Shown here piece by piece: positions 9,701 to 17,724 of a stretch of 64,000 nucleotides of DNA. This DNA comes from Hymenobacter norwichensis DSM 15439 (GTDB taxonomy: Bacteria > Bacteroidota > Bacteroidia > Cytophagales > Hymenobacteraceae): assembly GCF_000420705.1 (NCBI RefSeq), contig NZ_ATVL01000012.1, positions 272,003 through 336,002 on the forward strand. Direction: 5' to 3'. Made by a program: the position numbers and the translations under genes. The notes below the pieces were generated by a model. That model worked only from the letters and a program-made list of their open reading frames with translations. It was not told the origin of the DNA and did no database searches. Positions within the stretch are counted from its first letter, which is position 1. Every line of letters begins with the position of its first letter.

Positions 9701-9808
9701 ATCGAGGATGGTACCCGTCACGGTTTGTACGAGAGTGGTTTGAGCTAAACTCGTGCTGGCTAGGCTCAGCAAAGCCATGGGCACCGCCCCAAGAGTAGAT
9801 AATTTCAT
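6782..9808 (-). CDS. SusC/RagA family TonB-dependent outer-membrane transporter
   Basis: A 1008-residue TonB-dependent receptor. The signal peptide ends near residue 23 (TSLAQ). It is followed by a carboxypeptidase-D-like regulatory domain (TGTILDAADRTPLPGVTVV), the SusC segment LSEVVVTGY, and the plug with DPLYVVDGVFI and the characteristic YGSRGANGVVLI. The 22-strand barrel fills the rest and the chain ends in a terminal aromatic residue (VGVTVGF). Another ATG 16 codons upstream is possible, but this start gives a clean signal peptide. It forms a unit with the downstream susD. Confidence 0.93.
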   Translation of the reverse strand: MKLSTLGAVPMALLSLASTSLAQTTLVQTVTGTILDAADRTPLPGVTVVVKGTTVGASSDSNGQFTLNLPAGNNTLVISAVGYVSQTATATSGTVSVALKSDVKQLSEVVVTGYSEQNRKTLTSAISSVKGDDLRDIPAASPDQLLQGKAPGVQVSANSGVPGGGVFIRIRGSNSVNASNDPLYVVDGVFINNSNLIATGLGNQVASNPLADLNPQDIESMEILKDANATAIYGSRGANGVVLIRTKRGKSGDKTRITFNTYHAVSKAPKEFDLVTGSELATLENERFLNDGGNPALLPYRSVASGGRGLPEEQQTYDRLKDVFRTAQTQSYELSAAGGSEKTQFYIGAGYFKQEAIARPTDFDRFSLRVNLDNSVSDKLRIGTSTALTRTHRNVSSNDNNPVGVINSALYPRTNLPVYNPDGSYAKYGSFDNHQALIDNLNNDAVGTRGISNVYGEYRLRKNLTLRSSWSIDFNEMYENNFNNTLILAGQPRGTATSYLSRDITLLNEQTLNYSVDFGETHSLQALVGNTIQKNTFQRTSLFGQQFPSNELTSIASAATQTGSSARSEAGLLSYFGKATYSFKQRYTADFSVRADASSRFGADQRWGYFPAVGLGWRLGEENFVKDLNVFQELKLRVSVGRTGNQAGISDFAALGLVQGGANYLDLPGTTPLQLANPNLSWESTRQWNVGLDAAVLQNRLQLELNYYDKSTSGLLLNVPVPRKTGFASVVENYGAVSNKGVEVQLTANWLPKGAVQWSTTFNLARNVNRIEKLAAPITAGSRDIFRLEEGAPLYSFWLYHQTGVNPENGNAEYEDVNGDGQLSVADRKLVGNAWPDYFGGVTNSVSYKGFDFGFLLNFEQGAKIMNMNRFFLVHGGTQSNIGYLREQLDRWQQPGDITDVPRLTTNAASNNYGGVVQNLSDRYLEDGSFLRLRTLTLGYTVPKEVVGRAHLNSLRVYVQAANLFTITPYSGLDPEINSQSGVQNSKNIDWATVPQPRTFQVGVTVGF

Positions 9809-10671
9809 ATGAAAAATGAGTGTAGTGGCGAATGAACTCCGTGCGCGATGGCGCATCAGGAAAGCAATACTGGCAGCCGCATTTTCACTGAGTCGCGACT
9901 AACTCCCGTTCCCATTTCACGGCCCAAAAGGCACACAGGTGGGTATAATCCAACGAGTAACTCGATGAAAACCAGCAGTAAAAAGGATAGGTGATGATGC
10001 TAAAAAGCATTTGGCTATTGTGCAGGCAGCTCGTTGGAACGGGCAGCGCAAAGCCGGCAGGACATACAGGTGTCCATGCGCAGGGTAATTGCCAGGCGTG
10101 CTATAGCCTGCGGTTACCTAAGCAAACAAGAAGGAGAGAAGGGAATACCCGGTCCTTAGCAGCTCATACCTGTCATCCGCATACAGACAGTCGGACGCAG
10201 CAAGCCACAACAAGCCTGCGACAAAGCAGCACAAGTGGCAGATGGGGCGGCAAGAAAGGTGAAGGTGCTCACGGCAATGTTGTTTTTATATGGTCAGGAC
10301 TTGGCACCGTTCCGGATGTTCCGGGGGTTGTCGGCGGTTCATCGAGCCTGTCTCTCCGCGCCTCTGTATAAAAACAATCCTTTACTTTATTGGAAAGAAT
10401 TGATATTGCAAATGTAATGCAGGGTTTTTTAGAAATCCAAATTTTTATTCCGAGTGCAATCCAGTATAGTAAAATTTTGTACTTAATTGATGTACGCCGT
10501 GCTTTAATTGAAGTTGAACGAGTCAGTAGCTTTCCTAATAGCTCAGTCAAATAGTCCAAATAGGTCATTTGCAACATATTCAGCGCGACACCTAGCGAAA
10601 ACGGGTATTAGATTATTAAAGGTATGGGGGGTGCGCAGTATGTGAAAATTACTGCCGAACAAACAATTAAA

Positions 10672-10723
10672 CAGCCCTAGAAGCTGGTCAATCCGTCTTT
10701 GGGGTCAGCAGCTTCTAGGGCTG
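10672..10723. repeat. 15-bp perfect inverted repeat
   Basis: The arms CAGCCCTAGAAGCTG (10672-10686) and CAGCTTCTAGGGCTG (10709-10723) flank a 22-bp spacer. There is no U-tract on either side. It could be a stable RNA hairpin or an old element end. Confidence 0.6.
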
Positions 10724-10773
10724 ATGTAGCAAGGGTAACTCTGCTGGCAGCCCAGTCAGCGCCGTGAGAAGCG

Positions 10774-10956
10774 TCATTGTTTCGGCGGGCCAGGATGATT
10801 TGTAAAGCAAAGCGGAATCGCGGGCAGGTTGATCAATTGCCACGCGAGAGCAGTCGAGAACTTGCTAAATCTCCAATGCTTAGCCACGGCACTGAGTGCG
10901 ACGAGTAGATGTGGAGGAAATTGTTGTTGGCGGAATAGAAAGAGGTGACACTCCAC
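10774..10956 (-). pseudogene. Possible short coding remnant
   Basis: A 60-codon minus-strand reading frame with a coding-like run (PPHLLVALSAVAKHWRFSK), no recognisable domain and no clear upstream part. It may be the tail of a lost gene, for instance from a mobile element, but this is only suspicion. The 15-bp inverted repeat lies about 50 bases beyond its stop codon. Confidence 0.2.
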
Positions 10957-11002
10957 TAAAGTCGTTATTGGGTTAGGGGCAAAGGAATGGTTGAGACAAT
11001 TC

Positions 11003-12013
11003 CTACTCCGGCGCTACCTCTAGCGTCAATATTTGGCCACCAATCTGCTGAAAGCGGGTTAAATACGTGCTGGGCTCTAGGAGCTGGTACGGGAAATAAA
11101 GCCCAGGCTGGACCGCCGGCCGGCCGTCTAGCCCGAGCAACCGCTCCAACAGCAGAGTAATGCCTAGGCCCGTCAGCGGCATTTGTCCTTGCGGATGCAC
11201 TACCGCGTGTCGGGTGTGTAGCGGCTGCCCTGCGTGGTCTTCCCCAGCAAGGTCGATGAGTATTTCCGTGGACATCGGCTTGCCTTGACGGCGGGAAGAA
11301 CTGATGCCAAACGCCAGCTTAAACTGCACATTCGGCGCACCAGTCGCCGTGGCCAGGCCGAGGACGTCATAGAAGGAAAACGTATCAGCTTTTTGCTCGG
11401 TGCCATCCACAGCGCGAATGGTGGTGTTGGCCTCGTCCATTTGCCAGACAAAGGCTCCATCGCGCCGGACAAGCGCTGCGGGCATAATCTTGTTTTGGCG
11501 CTCAAAGTCAGTGTAGCCGGCTGGGCCCGTAACGTCTTGCTCATCCAGCAACGCCCCAATCGTGATGGAGTGGACCCGGCCGAATACTTGGGCGAATTTC
11601 AGCGTGGGAATAGTGGTAGCGCCGACCAGCCATTCTGTGCCCAATACAACAGGGGCAGCCTGCGGCTGGTGCACATAAGCCGCTACCTCGGGTCCCATCT
11701 CGGAGATGCCCGCCGAGATGCTTAGGTGTGGGATGCCGCGGGTCTGAGCAAACCGAAGCGCAGCAAGGCGATGGTCCGTAAATAAGACAACCACAGCACT
11801 CACTGAGCGTTGACCCAAGCCTAAGTCTTCGGCGGCGAGATTAAGTGCAATGCCTTCGGCACTTGGTACTGCGGCTGCGGCTTCTTGCGCTTTTGCAAGG
11901 TCGCGGCCGCCTAGTAGTAAGGGTATCTCAGGATGTGCGTCGTGCAGGAGGCGAGCTACCCAGCGGCCAACGATACCAGAGCCACCAACTACAAGAATGG
12001 GTTGTTGTGTCAT
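11003..12013 (-). CDS. Saccharopine dehydrogenase-like NAD(P)-binding protein
   Basis: A 336-residue cytoplasmic protein beginning with a Rossmann-fold nucleotide-binding motif (ILVVGGSGIVGRWVARLL, residues about 5-22), followed by LLGGRDLAKA, where the acceptor loop sits. This resembles the N-terminal domain of saccharopine-dehydrogenase-like oxidoreductases. The substrate is unknown. It is divergent from a TetR-family regulator gene, with a 25-bp palindrome 57 bases upstream of its start codon, the classic arrangement of a repressor and its target. The adjacent regulator is frameshifted, so expression may be constitutive if the shift is real. Confidence 0.72.
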   Translation of the reverse strand: MTQQPILVVGGSGIVGRWVARLLHDAHPEIPLLLGGRDLAKAQEAAAAVPSAEGIALNLAAEDLGLGQRSVSAVVVLFTDHRLAALRFAQTRGIPHLSISAGISEMGPEVAAYVHQPQAAPVVLGTEWLVGATTIPTLKFAQVFGRVHSITIGALLDEQDVTGPAGYTDFERQNKIMPAALVRRDGAFVWQMDEANTTIRAVDGTEQKADTFSFYDVLGLATATGAPNVQFKLAFGISSSRRQGKPMSTEILIDLAGEDHAGQPLHTRHAVVHPQGQMPLTGLGITLLLERLLGLDGRPAVQPGLYFPYQLLEPSTYLTRFQQIGGQILTLEVAPE

Positions 12014-12069
12014 AATGATGCAAGTGGTTAATGAATATTTTTGACAAACATAAGCTACTGCAGGTAAGT

Positions 12070-12094
12070 TACCAAAAGTAACTTACTTTTGGTA
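12070..12094. promoter_or_regulatory. Perfect 25-bp palindrome, probable TetR-family operator
   Basis: Twelve-base arms TACCAAAAGTAA and TTACTTTTGGTA flank a single central C. It lies between the divergent oxidoreductase and TetR-family genes. Length and symmetry fit operators of TetR repressors. Binding by the adjacent protein is inferred from position only. Confidence 0.7.
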
Positions 12095-12131
12095 GGTATA
12101 TTAGTTGTTATCGGAATCAGATAACCTGAAT

Positions 12132-12679
12132 ATGGTTCACGCTTCGGATGCAAAAATCCCTCAGCGCAGTGCTGGTAGATTATCAAAGGCAGAGTGTAGG
12201 TAAAACTGCTTGATAATGAGATATTTGTAATTCAAAAGAAAGGTGCTGACCGCCTAACACTAGGTTACTTAGCAATCCGAGCTGGTGTCTCGAAGCCCAT
12301 TCCCTACGAGCATTTCAGTACTCGTTTGGGGCTACTGAATGCGCTCTATAAATTACTGGATGAGCAGCAGCTACAAGCATTGCAAGAAGCACTAATGCGT
12401 GTACAGCAAAATTTGCGTGATACGGCGGACGTACTCGCAAAAGCCTATATTCACTGCTCGGTGGACACGGCAGGAGAATGGCAGGCCGTAAAGGCGGCCT
12501 TGTCGGGCAGCGAAGAAATGAGTGCGATGCAACAGGAGTTGCTGGCGGGCTACGTTCAGTTGTTTAGCGATACGCTAGCCCCTCATAGTGTGCTATCTTC
12601 CGCGGCGTTACATCGGTGCTGCGTCGGGCTGGTTGGTGCAGGAGAAGCTCTTTCTGTGCTGATGTTGAGTGGACAGTGA
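12132..12679 (+). pseudogene. TetR family transcriptional regulator with a one-base frameshift
   Basis: The frame starting at ATG 12132 reads SAGRLSKAECR and stops at 12201-12203. From about 12200 the adjacent frame continues without a break with KLLDNEIFVIQKKGADRLTL, then GYLAIRAGVSKPIPYEHFST, a good TetR helix-turn-helix, followed by an all-helical C-terminal domain to 12679. The whole is 548 nt, one base short of 183 codons, so a single deleted base explains it. Family members are usually about 180-200 residues, so the gene is otherwise complete. The break falls before the HTH, so a product from the first start would lack DNA binding. A sequencing error is the main alternative. Confidence 0.8.
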
Positions 12680-13160
12680 GGAGGATGCAGCTACCGCTTT
12701 TTCCTCCTTGATTCAGGGTAGCCTTCTGTTTTTGCCTCAGCCTTGAACGCAGGCATTGCAGTTAGTTGTCGCCGCTAAACCTGCGCATATTCTGGTAGAA
12801 CCAATGATTCGCCCGTGTGCTGCGGCGTCCCGGTTTGCTCTCTGCTAAGGCTATTCAGTTTCGTTACAGTGGCCGGTAGCACTGGGCACATTCAACAAGA
12901 CGAGGAAGGAAGAGTAGCCTTAAAGGGATTATCATAACCTGGTTTGCATGCCGTAACCCCAGTGTTTGTTGGTTGGGATTATGCATGTGGTAATTGGGGG
13001 CACAAAGCAGCTAAGATGCTATACCTATGAGGGTAAGTTTATGAGAGAAATTGCTGGGCCATTCAGTGCTTCTGCAAACTTTGGTTTCTACTATAGTTTA
13101 GCAAGCAAGCTACGTATGGCAATGCTGTAGCAAACGCTTTCTTGATCAGTACACATCTTT
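12680..13160. other. Intergenic region upstream of the pectate lyase
   Basis: No gene recognised. Near the right end (13128-13143) is TAGCAAACGCTTTCTT, which partly resembles the LacI-type palindromes of the alpha-glucan locus (11 of 16 positions). It lies about 18 bases upstream of the pectate lyase start codon. Confidence 0.5.
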
Positions 13161-14654
13161 ATGTTCTCAGCCCGCACACGTACCCGCTGTATCGTTCCTT
13201 TCTGGGTGTTTTTGGGCGCTTCAGTAGCTGTTCCGGCGCATGCACAACTTGTGGCCTTTCCGGGTGCTGAGGGCTTTGGCCGGTTGGCTACCGGCGGCAG
13301 GGGCGGGCAGGTAGTGGAAGTCACCAATCTCAACGACGCCGGGCCGGGCAGCTTCCGCGACGCGTTTACGCAGTTTCCTGGTGAGCCGCTAACCATCGTG
13401 TTTCGGGTGGGCGGCATTATCGAGCTGAAATCGACACTTAAGCCCAACCGCTCCAACGTTACCATTGCCGGCCAGACGGCACCCGGCGACGGTATCTGCC
13501 TGAAAAACTACACCTTCAAGTTGCACGGCAGCAATATCATTGTGCGTTACCTCCGTTCCCGGCCCGGTAATCTATCGGGAGCCAACACATCGGGGGTGTA
13601 TGGCCTGAACCTAGAGAACTGCCAGAACTTCATTGTGGACCACTGCTCCATGAGCTGGTCGATTGAAGAAGCGGCGACGTTCTACGACAATAAGTACTCG
13701 ACGGTGCAGTGGTGTGTGGTGAGCGAGAGTTTGAACTCGTCGTTCAATGGGAAAGGTGACCACGGTTACGGGGGGGTATGGGGCGGGCAGTACGCCTCCT
13801 ACCACCACAACCTGGTTGCGCACCACCACAGCCGCGCCATCCGCTTCAACGGCGCCCGCGCCCACGATACCACGGCCGTAGTGGACTACCGCAACAACGT
13901 GATTTACAACTGGGGCGACATGAATGCGGCCTATGGCAACGAGTTGAACATTAAGGGCGGTACAGCACAGCTCAACATGGTAAACAACTACTATAAAGGC
14001 GGTCCGGCCACCCCCGCTGCCCGCGCCGCCGTCATCTTCGACGTCTATCAGACGTACGATGCTTTCAACCCCGACAAGCCCGTAGGCACCGTGTATGCCG
14101 CTGGCAACTATGATGCGGGCTACCCCAAAGTCACGGCCGACAACTGGAAGGGTATCCGGCTACACTACTACCCGGCCACAGCCGTGAATTTTGCCCGCTT
14201 CCGGCAAGCCGCCCTCACGCCTAATTTAGCGCCCATCACTACTGAAACGGCCGAGGCCGCGTATCGGGCGGTGCTGGCCGGTGCCGGGGCCACCGTACCC
14301 GTGCGCGATGCCGTGGATGCACGCATTGTGCAGGAAACTCGCACCGGCAAGGCTACCGGTAGCAGCCCTGGCGGCAGTGCCACCTACGGTCTGCACCAAG
14401 GTATCATCGACTCGCAAGCTGATGTAGGAGGATGGCCTGAGTACAAAGGTGGCCCCGCGCCCACGGACACCGACCATGATGGGATGCCGGATGCTTGGGA
14501 AAAAGCGCATAGCTTAAACCCCGACAACGCTGCCGACCGCAACGGCACCACGCCTAGTGGCTACACTCAACTCGAAGAGTATCTGAATAGCTTAGCCGCA
14601 GGGAGTATTAGTACCGACAAAGTGAAGCCAGCTACTAAACCCACACGTCGCTAG
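13161..14654 (+). CDS. Secreted pectate lyase (PL1-type)
   Basis: A 497-residue exported polysaccharide lyase expected to cleave polygalacturonate by beta-elimination. A signal peptide ends near residue 29 (VPAHAQ). The mature protein opens with FPGAEGFGRLATGGRGG and VTNLNDAGPGSFRDA, typical of Bacteroidota PL1 proteins, then the right-handed beta-helix with TIAGQTAPGDGI, FIVDHCSMSWSIEE and YRNNVIYNWG. Residues 436-462 contain DTDHDGMPDAWE, a calcium-binding thrombospondin-3/EF-hand-like segment. It stands alone, 27 kb from the pectin locus, and converges on the cluster to its right. Confidence 0.88.
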   Translation: MFSARTRTRCIVPFWVFLGASVAVPAHAQLVAFPGAEGFGRLATGGRGGQVVEVTNLNDAGPGSFRDAFTQFPGEPLTIVFRVGGIIELKSTLKPNRSNVTIAGQTAPGDGICLKNYTFKLHGSNIIVRYLRSRPGNLSGANTSGVYGLNLENCQNFIVDHCSMSWSIEEAATFYDNKYSTVQWCVVSESLNSSFNGKGDHGYGGVWGGQYASYHHNLVAHHHSRAIRFNGARAHDTTAVVDYRNNVIYNWGDMNAAYGNELNIKGGTAQLNMVNNYYKGGPATPAARAAVIFDVYQTYDAFNPDKPVGTVYAAGNYDAGYPKVTADNWKGIRLHYYPATAVNFARFRQAALTPNLAPITTETAEAAYRAVLAGAGATVPVRDAVDARIVQETRTGKATGSSPGGSATYGLHQGIIDSQADVGGWPEYKGGPAPTDTDHDGMPDAWEKAHSLNPDNAADRNGTTPSGYTQLEEYLNSLAAGSISTDKVKPATKPTRR

Positions 14655-14687
14655 CTCAGCCCAGAACAGCTGGAGTCAGTACGTCGC

Positions 14688-15458
14688 CTATAATTCCCGC
14701 ACCCAGATGTTGCGGTAGCTGATAGGCTCACTTGGGTCGCCGTGCGACTGGAGCTTGATAGGAGAGGGGCCATGGGCCTGGTAACTGGGTGCGCCGATGT
14801 AGAGGGTGGCGCCTTTAAGCTGTACGTTGTTCTGCACCAGCACCCCATTGAAAAACACCGTCACGCGGGCCGGTGTCAGCAACGTACCATCAGCGTTGAA
14901 GGTGGGTGCCGTCCAGGCTACGTCGTATGATTGCCACTGGCCAGGTTTCTGGGTGGGATTGGCCAGTGGAATGAGCTGCTTGTAGATGCTGCCGGCCATG
15001 CCGTTTACGTAGGTGGCGTTCTGATAGGAGTCCAGAATCTGCAACTCATAGCCTAGGTCACCTTTGCCCAATGAGGCTAGAAACACGCCGCTGTTGCCGC
15101 GTACCTGCCCGGTGCCCGCAATGGTGGCCGGCACTCGCCACTCTAGGTGCAGCTGGTAGTTGGTGAATTTCTGCTTGGTTTCGATGTTGCCGGTCTTCTT
15201 GTCCACCGTTAGTAGCCCATCGGCCACTTTCCAGCCGGCGGGCTTGTTGCGGTCCTCTACCGATACCCACTGGCTGAGGTCTTTGCCGTTGAAAAGCACT
15301 ACCGCGTCGGAGGGCGGCGGGGTGAAAACGCCAGTGGCGGTTACCACTTTCGGAACGGGTTTCCAGACCTCCGTATCCTCGGGTTTGCCGGTTTGTGGGG
15401 TTTGCGCCATGGCGGAAAAGCTTAGGAGCGAAGAAAGAGCAAAGACAGCGGATTTCAT
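14688..15458 (-). CDS. DUF1080 (3-keto-disaccharide hydrolase-like) secreted protein
   Basis: A 256-residue exported protein with a signal peptide of about 18 residues (SFSAMAQ). The DUF1080 concanavalin-like fold is recognised from VVLFNGKDLSQW, WKVADGLLTVDKKTGNIET, a central GNSGVFLAS, and the final SYRNIWVREL. Characterised members act on 3-keto-glycosides, cleaving the glycosidic bond after C3 oxidation. It is the last gene of a nine-gene minus-strand series that also encodes a GMC sugar dehydrogenase and a c-type cytochrome, which supports that role here. The natural substrate is unknown. Confidence 0.85.
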   Translation of the reverse strand: MKSAVFALSSLLSFSAMAQTPQTGKPEDTEVWKPVPKVVTATGVFTPPPSDAVVLFNGKDLSQWVSVEDRNKPAGWKVADGLLTVDKKTGNIETKQKFTNYQLHLEWRVPATIAGTGQVRGNSGVFLASLGKGDLGYELQILDSYQNATYVNGMAGSIYKQLIPLANPTQKPGQWQSYDVAWTAPTFNADGTLLTPARVTVFFNGVLVQNNVQLKGATLYIGAPSYQAHGPSPIKLQSHGDPSEPISYRNIWVREL

Positions 15459-15507
15459 GGTGGGAGAGGCTAGGGAGCGAAGAAAAAAGAGGCGGCGCAG
15501 GTAGTGT

Positions 15508-16395
15508 CTACACGTCGCAGAGCTGCACGGCTTGGCGCAACGAGGCGAGGCCGTCGGGTTGGCGCGGGATGAATTCCTGGGCTACGAAGCCTTTGAAGCC
15601 GGTTTTTACAATGGCCCGCATAATAGCAGGGTAGTTCAGCTCCTGCGCGTCGTCTAGCTCGTGGCGGCCTGGCACGCCGGCCGTGTGGTAGTGGGCAATG
15701 TAGGGGTGGTACTCGCTGAGGTTACGGATGACGTCGCCTTCGTCGATCTGCATGTGGTAGATATCGTAGAGCAGCTTGAAGTTCTCGGAGCCCAGCTTTT
15801 TGGCTAGTTCCGCGCCCCACCACGTCCGGTCGCACTGGTAGTCTTTGTGGTCGATTTTGCTGTTGAGCAGTTCCATTACCAGCACCACTTTGTGCTTGGC
15901 GGCCAACGGCATGAGCGGTTTCAGACCCTCCACGCAGTTTTTCCAGCCGGTTTCGTCCGACATGCCCCGGCGGTTGCCGCTAAAGCAAATCAGGTTGGTG
16001 TAGCCGGCTTGGGCCACTTTCGGAATCATGTCGGCGTACTGCTTTTGCAGCTGCGCATGAAACTTGGGGTCGTTGAAGCCGTCGGTGAGGTTGATTTCGG
16101 CGCCGTTGCACATGGGCGAATCCAGCCCGTGCTTTTTGAGCGTGGGCCAGTCGGCCGGACCTACCAGGTCAATGCCTTTGATGCCCATGCCTTTGGCAGC
16201 AACGCACAGTTCCTCTACTGACATCTTCCCGAAGCACCAGCGGCATACCGAATGTTTGATATTGTTTTTCAAGGGCATAGCGCGAATTACTTGTGTTTCA
16301 TCCGAGGCGCTTGCTGCCGATACGCCCAGCGTGGTGGCCGCCACGGCCCCAGTTACCATGCCCTTCAAGGCTGATCGACGATTCCAATTTGTCAT
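15508..16395 (-). CDS. Hydroxypyruvate isomerase-like TIM-barrel protein, Tat-exported
   Basis: A 295-residue xylose-isomerase-like TIM-barrel protein. The N-terminus (MTNWNRRSALKGMV) is a twin-arginine signal followed by an Ala-rich hydrophobic core ending near residue 31, so it probably acts in the periplasm. Metal-ligand candidates are Glu in VLVMELLNS, Asp in LLYDIYHMQ, His in YIAHYHTAG and Glu in FVAQEFIPR. The frame stays open further upstream, but this start is the one that gives the signal. In 3-keto-glycoside pathways such proteins isomerise, eliminate or hydrate keto-sugars. It starts 8 bases after the MFS gene stop. Confidence 0.83.
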   Translation of the reverse strand: MTNWNRRSALKGMVTGAVAATTLGVSAASASDETQVIRAMPLKNNIKHSVCRWCFGKMSVEELCVAAKGMGIKGIDLVGPADWPTLKKHGLDSPMCNGAEINLTDGFNDPKFHAQLQKQYADMIPKVAQAGYTNLICFSGNRRGMSDETGWKNCVEGLKPLMPLAAKHKVVLVMELLNSKIDHKDYQCDRTWWGAELAKKLGSENFKLLYDIYHMQIDEGDVIRNLSEYHPYIAHYHTAGVPGRHELDDAQELNYPAIMRAIVKTGFKGFVAQEFIPRQPDGLASLRQAVQLCDV

Positions 16396-16403
16396 GCGGA
16401 AAG

Positions 16404-17660
16404 TTAAACAGCTTGTGATAAAGGAGTGGCTGGGTCCTGAATAGCTTCTGCGGGCGCGGTTTGTGGCTCCTTTTGGTCCCGGAAAAACGCCAGGAACGCC
16501 AGCAGCACCGCCACCGCAATACCGGCTGGAATCAGCCAGATCATGCGCCAGTCGTGGGTGGTAGGGGTGGTCTGGTACGCATCGAAAATGCGGCCCGATA
16601 GCAAGGTGCCAATCAGCATGCCCACACCGTAGGTGGCCAGCGTGATGAAGCCTTGGGCCGAGCTTTTGAACCGTTCCCCGGCCAGATTGTCGGTGTAAAT
16701 CTGGCCCGTTACGAAGAAGAAGTCGTAGCAGACGCCGTGCAGCACAATGCCGGCAATCAGCATCCAATAGTTGCCGAGGCCGTCGCCGTACGCGAAGAAT
16801 ACGTAGCGCAACACCCAGGCGGCCATGCCAATAGCCAGCATCTTCTTCACGCCCAGCTTGCTGAAAAACAGCGGAATAGCCAGCATAAACAGCAACTCCG
16901 ATACCTGTCCCAAGCTCTGTACGCCCGCCGCCGACTTCATGCCCACTTCGTTGAGGAAGGGATTGGTGAAGCCGTAATAGAAGGCCAGTGGGATGCAGAT
17001 GGCAATGGACGCCAGGAAGAAGATCAGGTAGGAGCGGTTGCGCAGCAAGCCAATGGCATCGAGGCCGAGCAGGTCACCAATCGAAGTTGAGGTACCTTGC
17101 TTGACGGGCGGCGTGGCGGGCAGCGTAAAGCTGAACACGCCCAGCAATGCCGAAGCCCCAGCAGCCATCAGGAAGGTGGCCTGTAGGCTGTTGGTCTGTT
17201 CCCAATTCAGCCAGCCAATGGTGAGGCCCGCTACAATCCAGCCTAGCGTGCCCAGTACCCGAATCGGCGCAAACTCTTTCTGCGGATTCTGCATCTGCCG
17301 GAAGCTAATGGAATTAACCAACGCCAGCGTGGGCATGTACAACACCATGTAGGTGAGGATGTTGGGGTAGAAGCTGCCGAAGTCTGGGGCCGAAGAAGCC
17401 CGCCAGAGCAGCAGCGCGCCCGCCAAGTGCAGCACCCCCAAAATCTTCTGCGCCGAGAAAAAACGGTCGGCAATCAGGCCGATGATAAAGGGCGCTACAA
17501 TGGCCCCGATAGACTGCGTCAGGAAGGCCACGCCCACTTGGGTACCCGAGGCGCCCAGGTTGCGCAGCAGGTACGTGCCCAGCGTCACGAACCATGCGCC
17601 CCAGATGAAAAACTCCAGGAACATCATGATGGACAGCTTGATACGGATAGAAGCAGTCAT
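16404..17660 (-). CDS. MFS transporter, nucleoside:H+ symporter-like
   Basis: A 418-residue inner-membrane protein with about 12 hydrophobic segments. The start (IKLSIMMFLEFFIWGAWFVT) and LIADRFFSAQKIL in the first inner loop resemble the NupG/nucleoside:H+ symporter branch of the MFS. Members within carbohydrate clusters of Bacteroidota probably carry sugars or sugar derivatives rather than nucleosides (inference). Position inside the keto-sugar cluster suggests it imports a product made in the periplasm. Confidence 0.85.
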   Translation of the reverse strand: MTASIRIKLSIMMFLEFFIWGAWFVTLGTYLLRNLGASGTQVGVAFLTQSIGAIVAPFIIGLIADRFFSAQKILGVLHLAGALLLWRASSAPDFGSFYPNILTYMVLYMPTLALVNSISFRQMQNPQKEFAPIRVLGTLGWIVAGLTIGWLNWEQTNSLQATFLMAAGASALLGVFSFTLPATPPVKQGTSTSIGDLLGLDAIGLLRNRSYLIFFLASIAICIPLAFYYGFTNPFLNEVGMKSAAGVQSLGQVSELLFMLAIPLFFSKLGVKKMLAIGMAAWVLRYVFFAYGDGLGNYWMLIAGIVLHGVCYDFFFVTGQIYTDNLAGERFKSSAQGFITLATYGVGMLIGTLLSGRIFDAYQTTPTTHDWRMIWLIPAGIAVAVLLAFLAFFRDQKEPQTAPAEAIQDPATPLSQAV

Positions 17661-17724
17661 AAGCAGGTGGGGTTGGAAGTATAGGGGAGGGGTACGTAGT
17701 CGAGCGTCGGAATGACAGAAGACT

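Larger units (their letters stand above)
9809..11002. other. Long intergenic region without a convincing gene
   Basis: About 1.2 kb between susC and the oxidoreductase gene. No frame shows a recognisable protein over most of it. Positions 10370-10640 are clearly AT-rich compared with the surroundings. The part next to the susC start probably holds its promoter, but I could not place a confident -33/-7 pair. A 15-bp inverted repeat and a possible short coding remnant lie in the right half. Confidence 0.6.

Noticed and set aside
10269..10577. Minus-strand frame of 102 codons in an AT-rich region
   Set aside because: No recognisable pattern; the frame is probably accidental.
16396..16767. N-terminal extension of the hydroxypyruvate isomerase-like protein
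   Set aside because: The extra part overlaps the MFS gene in another frame; the ATG at 16395 gives a Tat signal.
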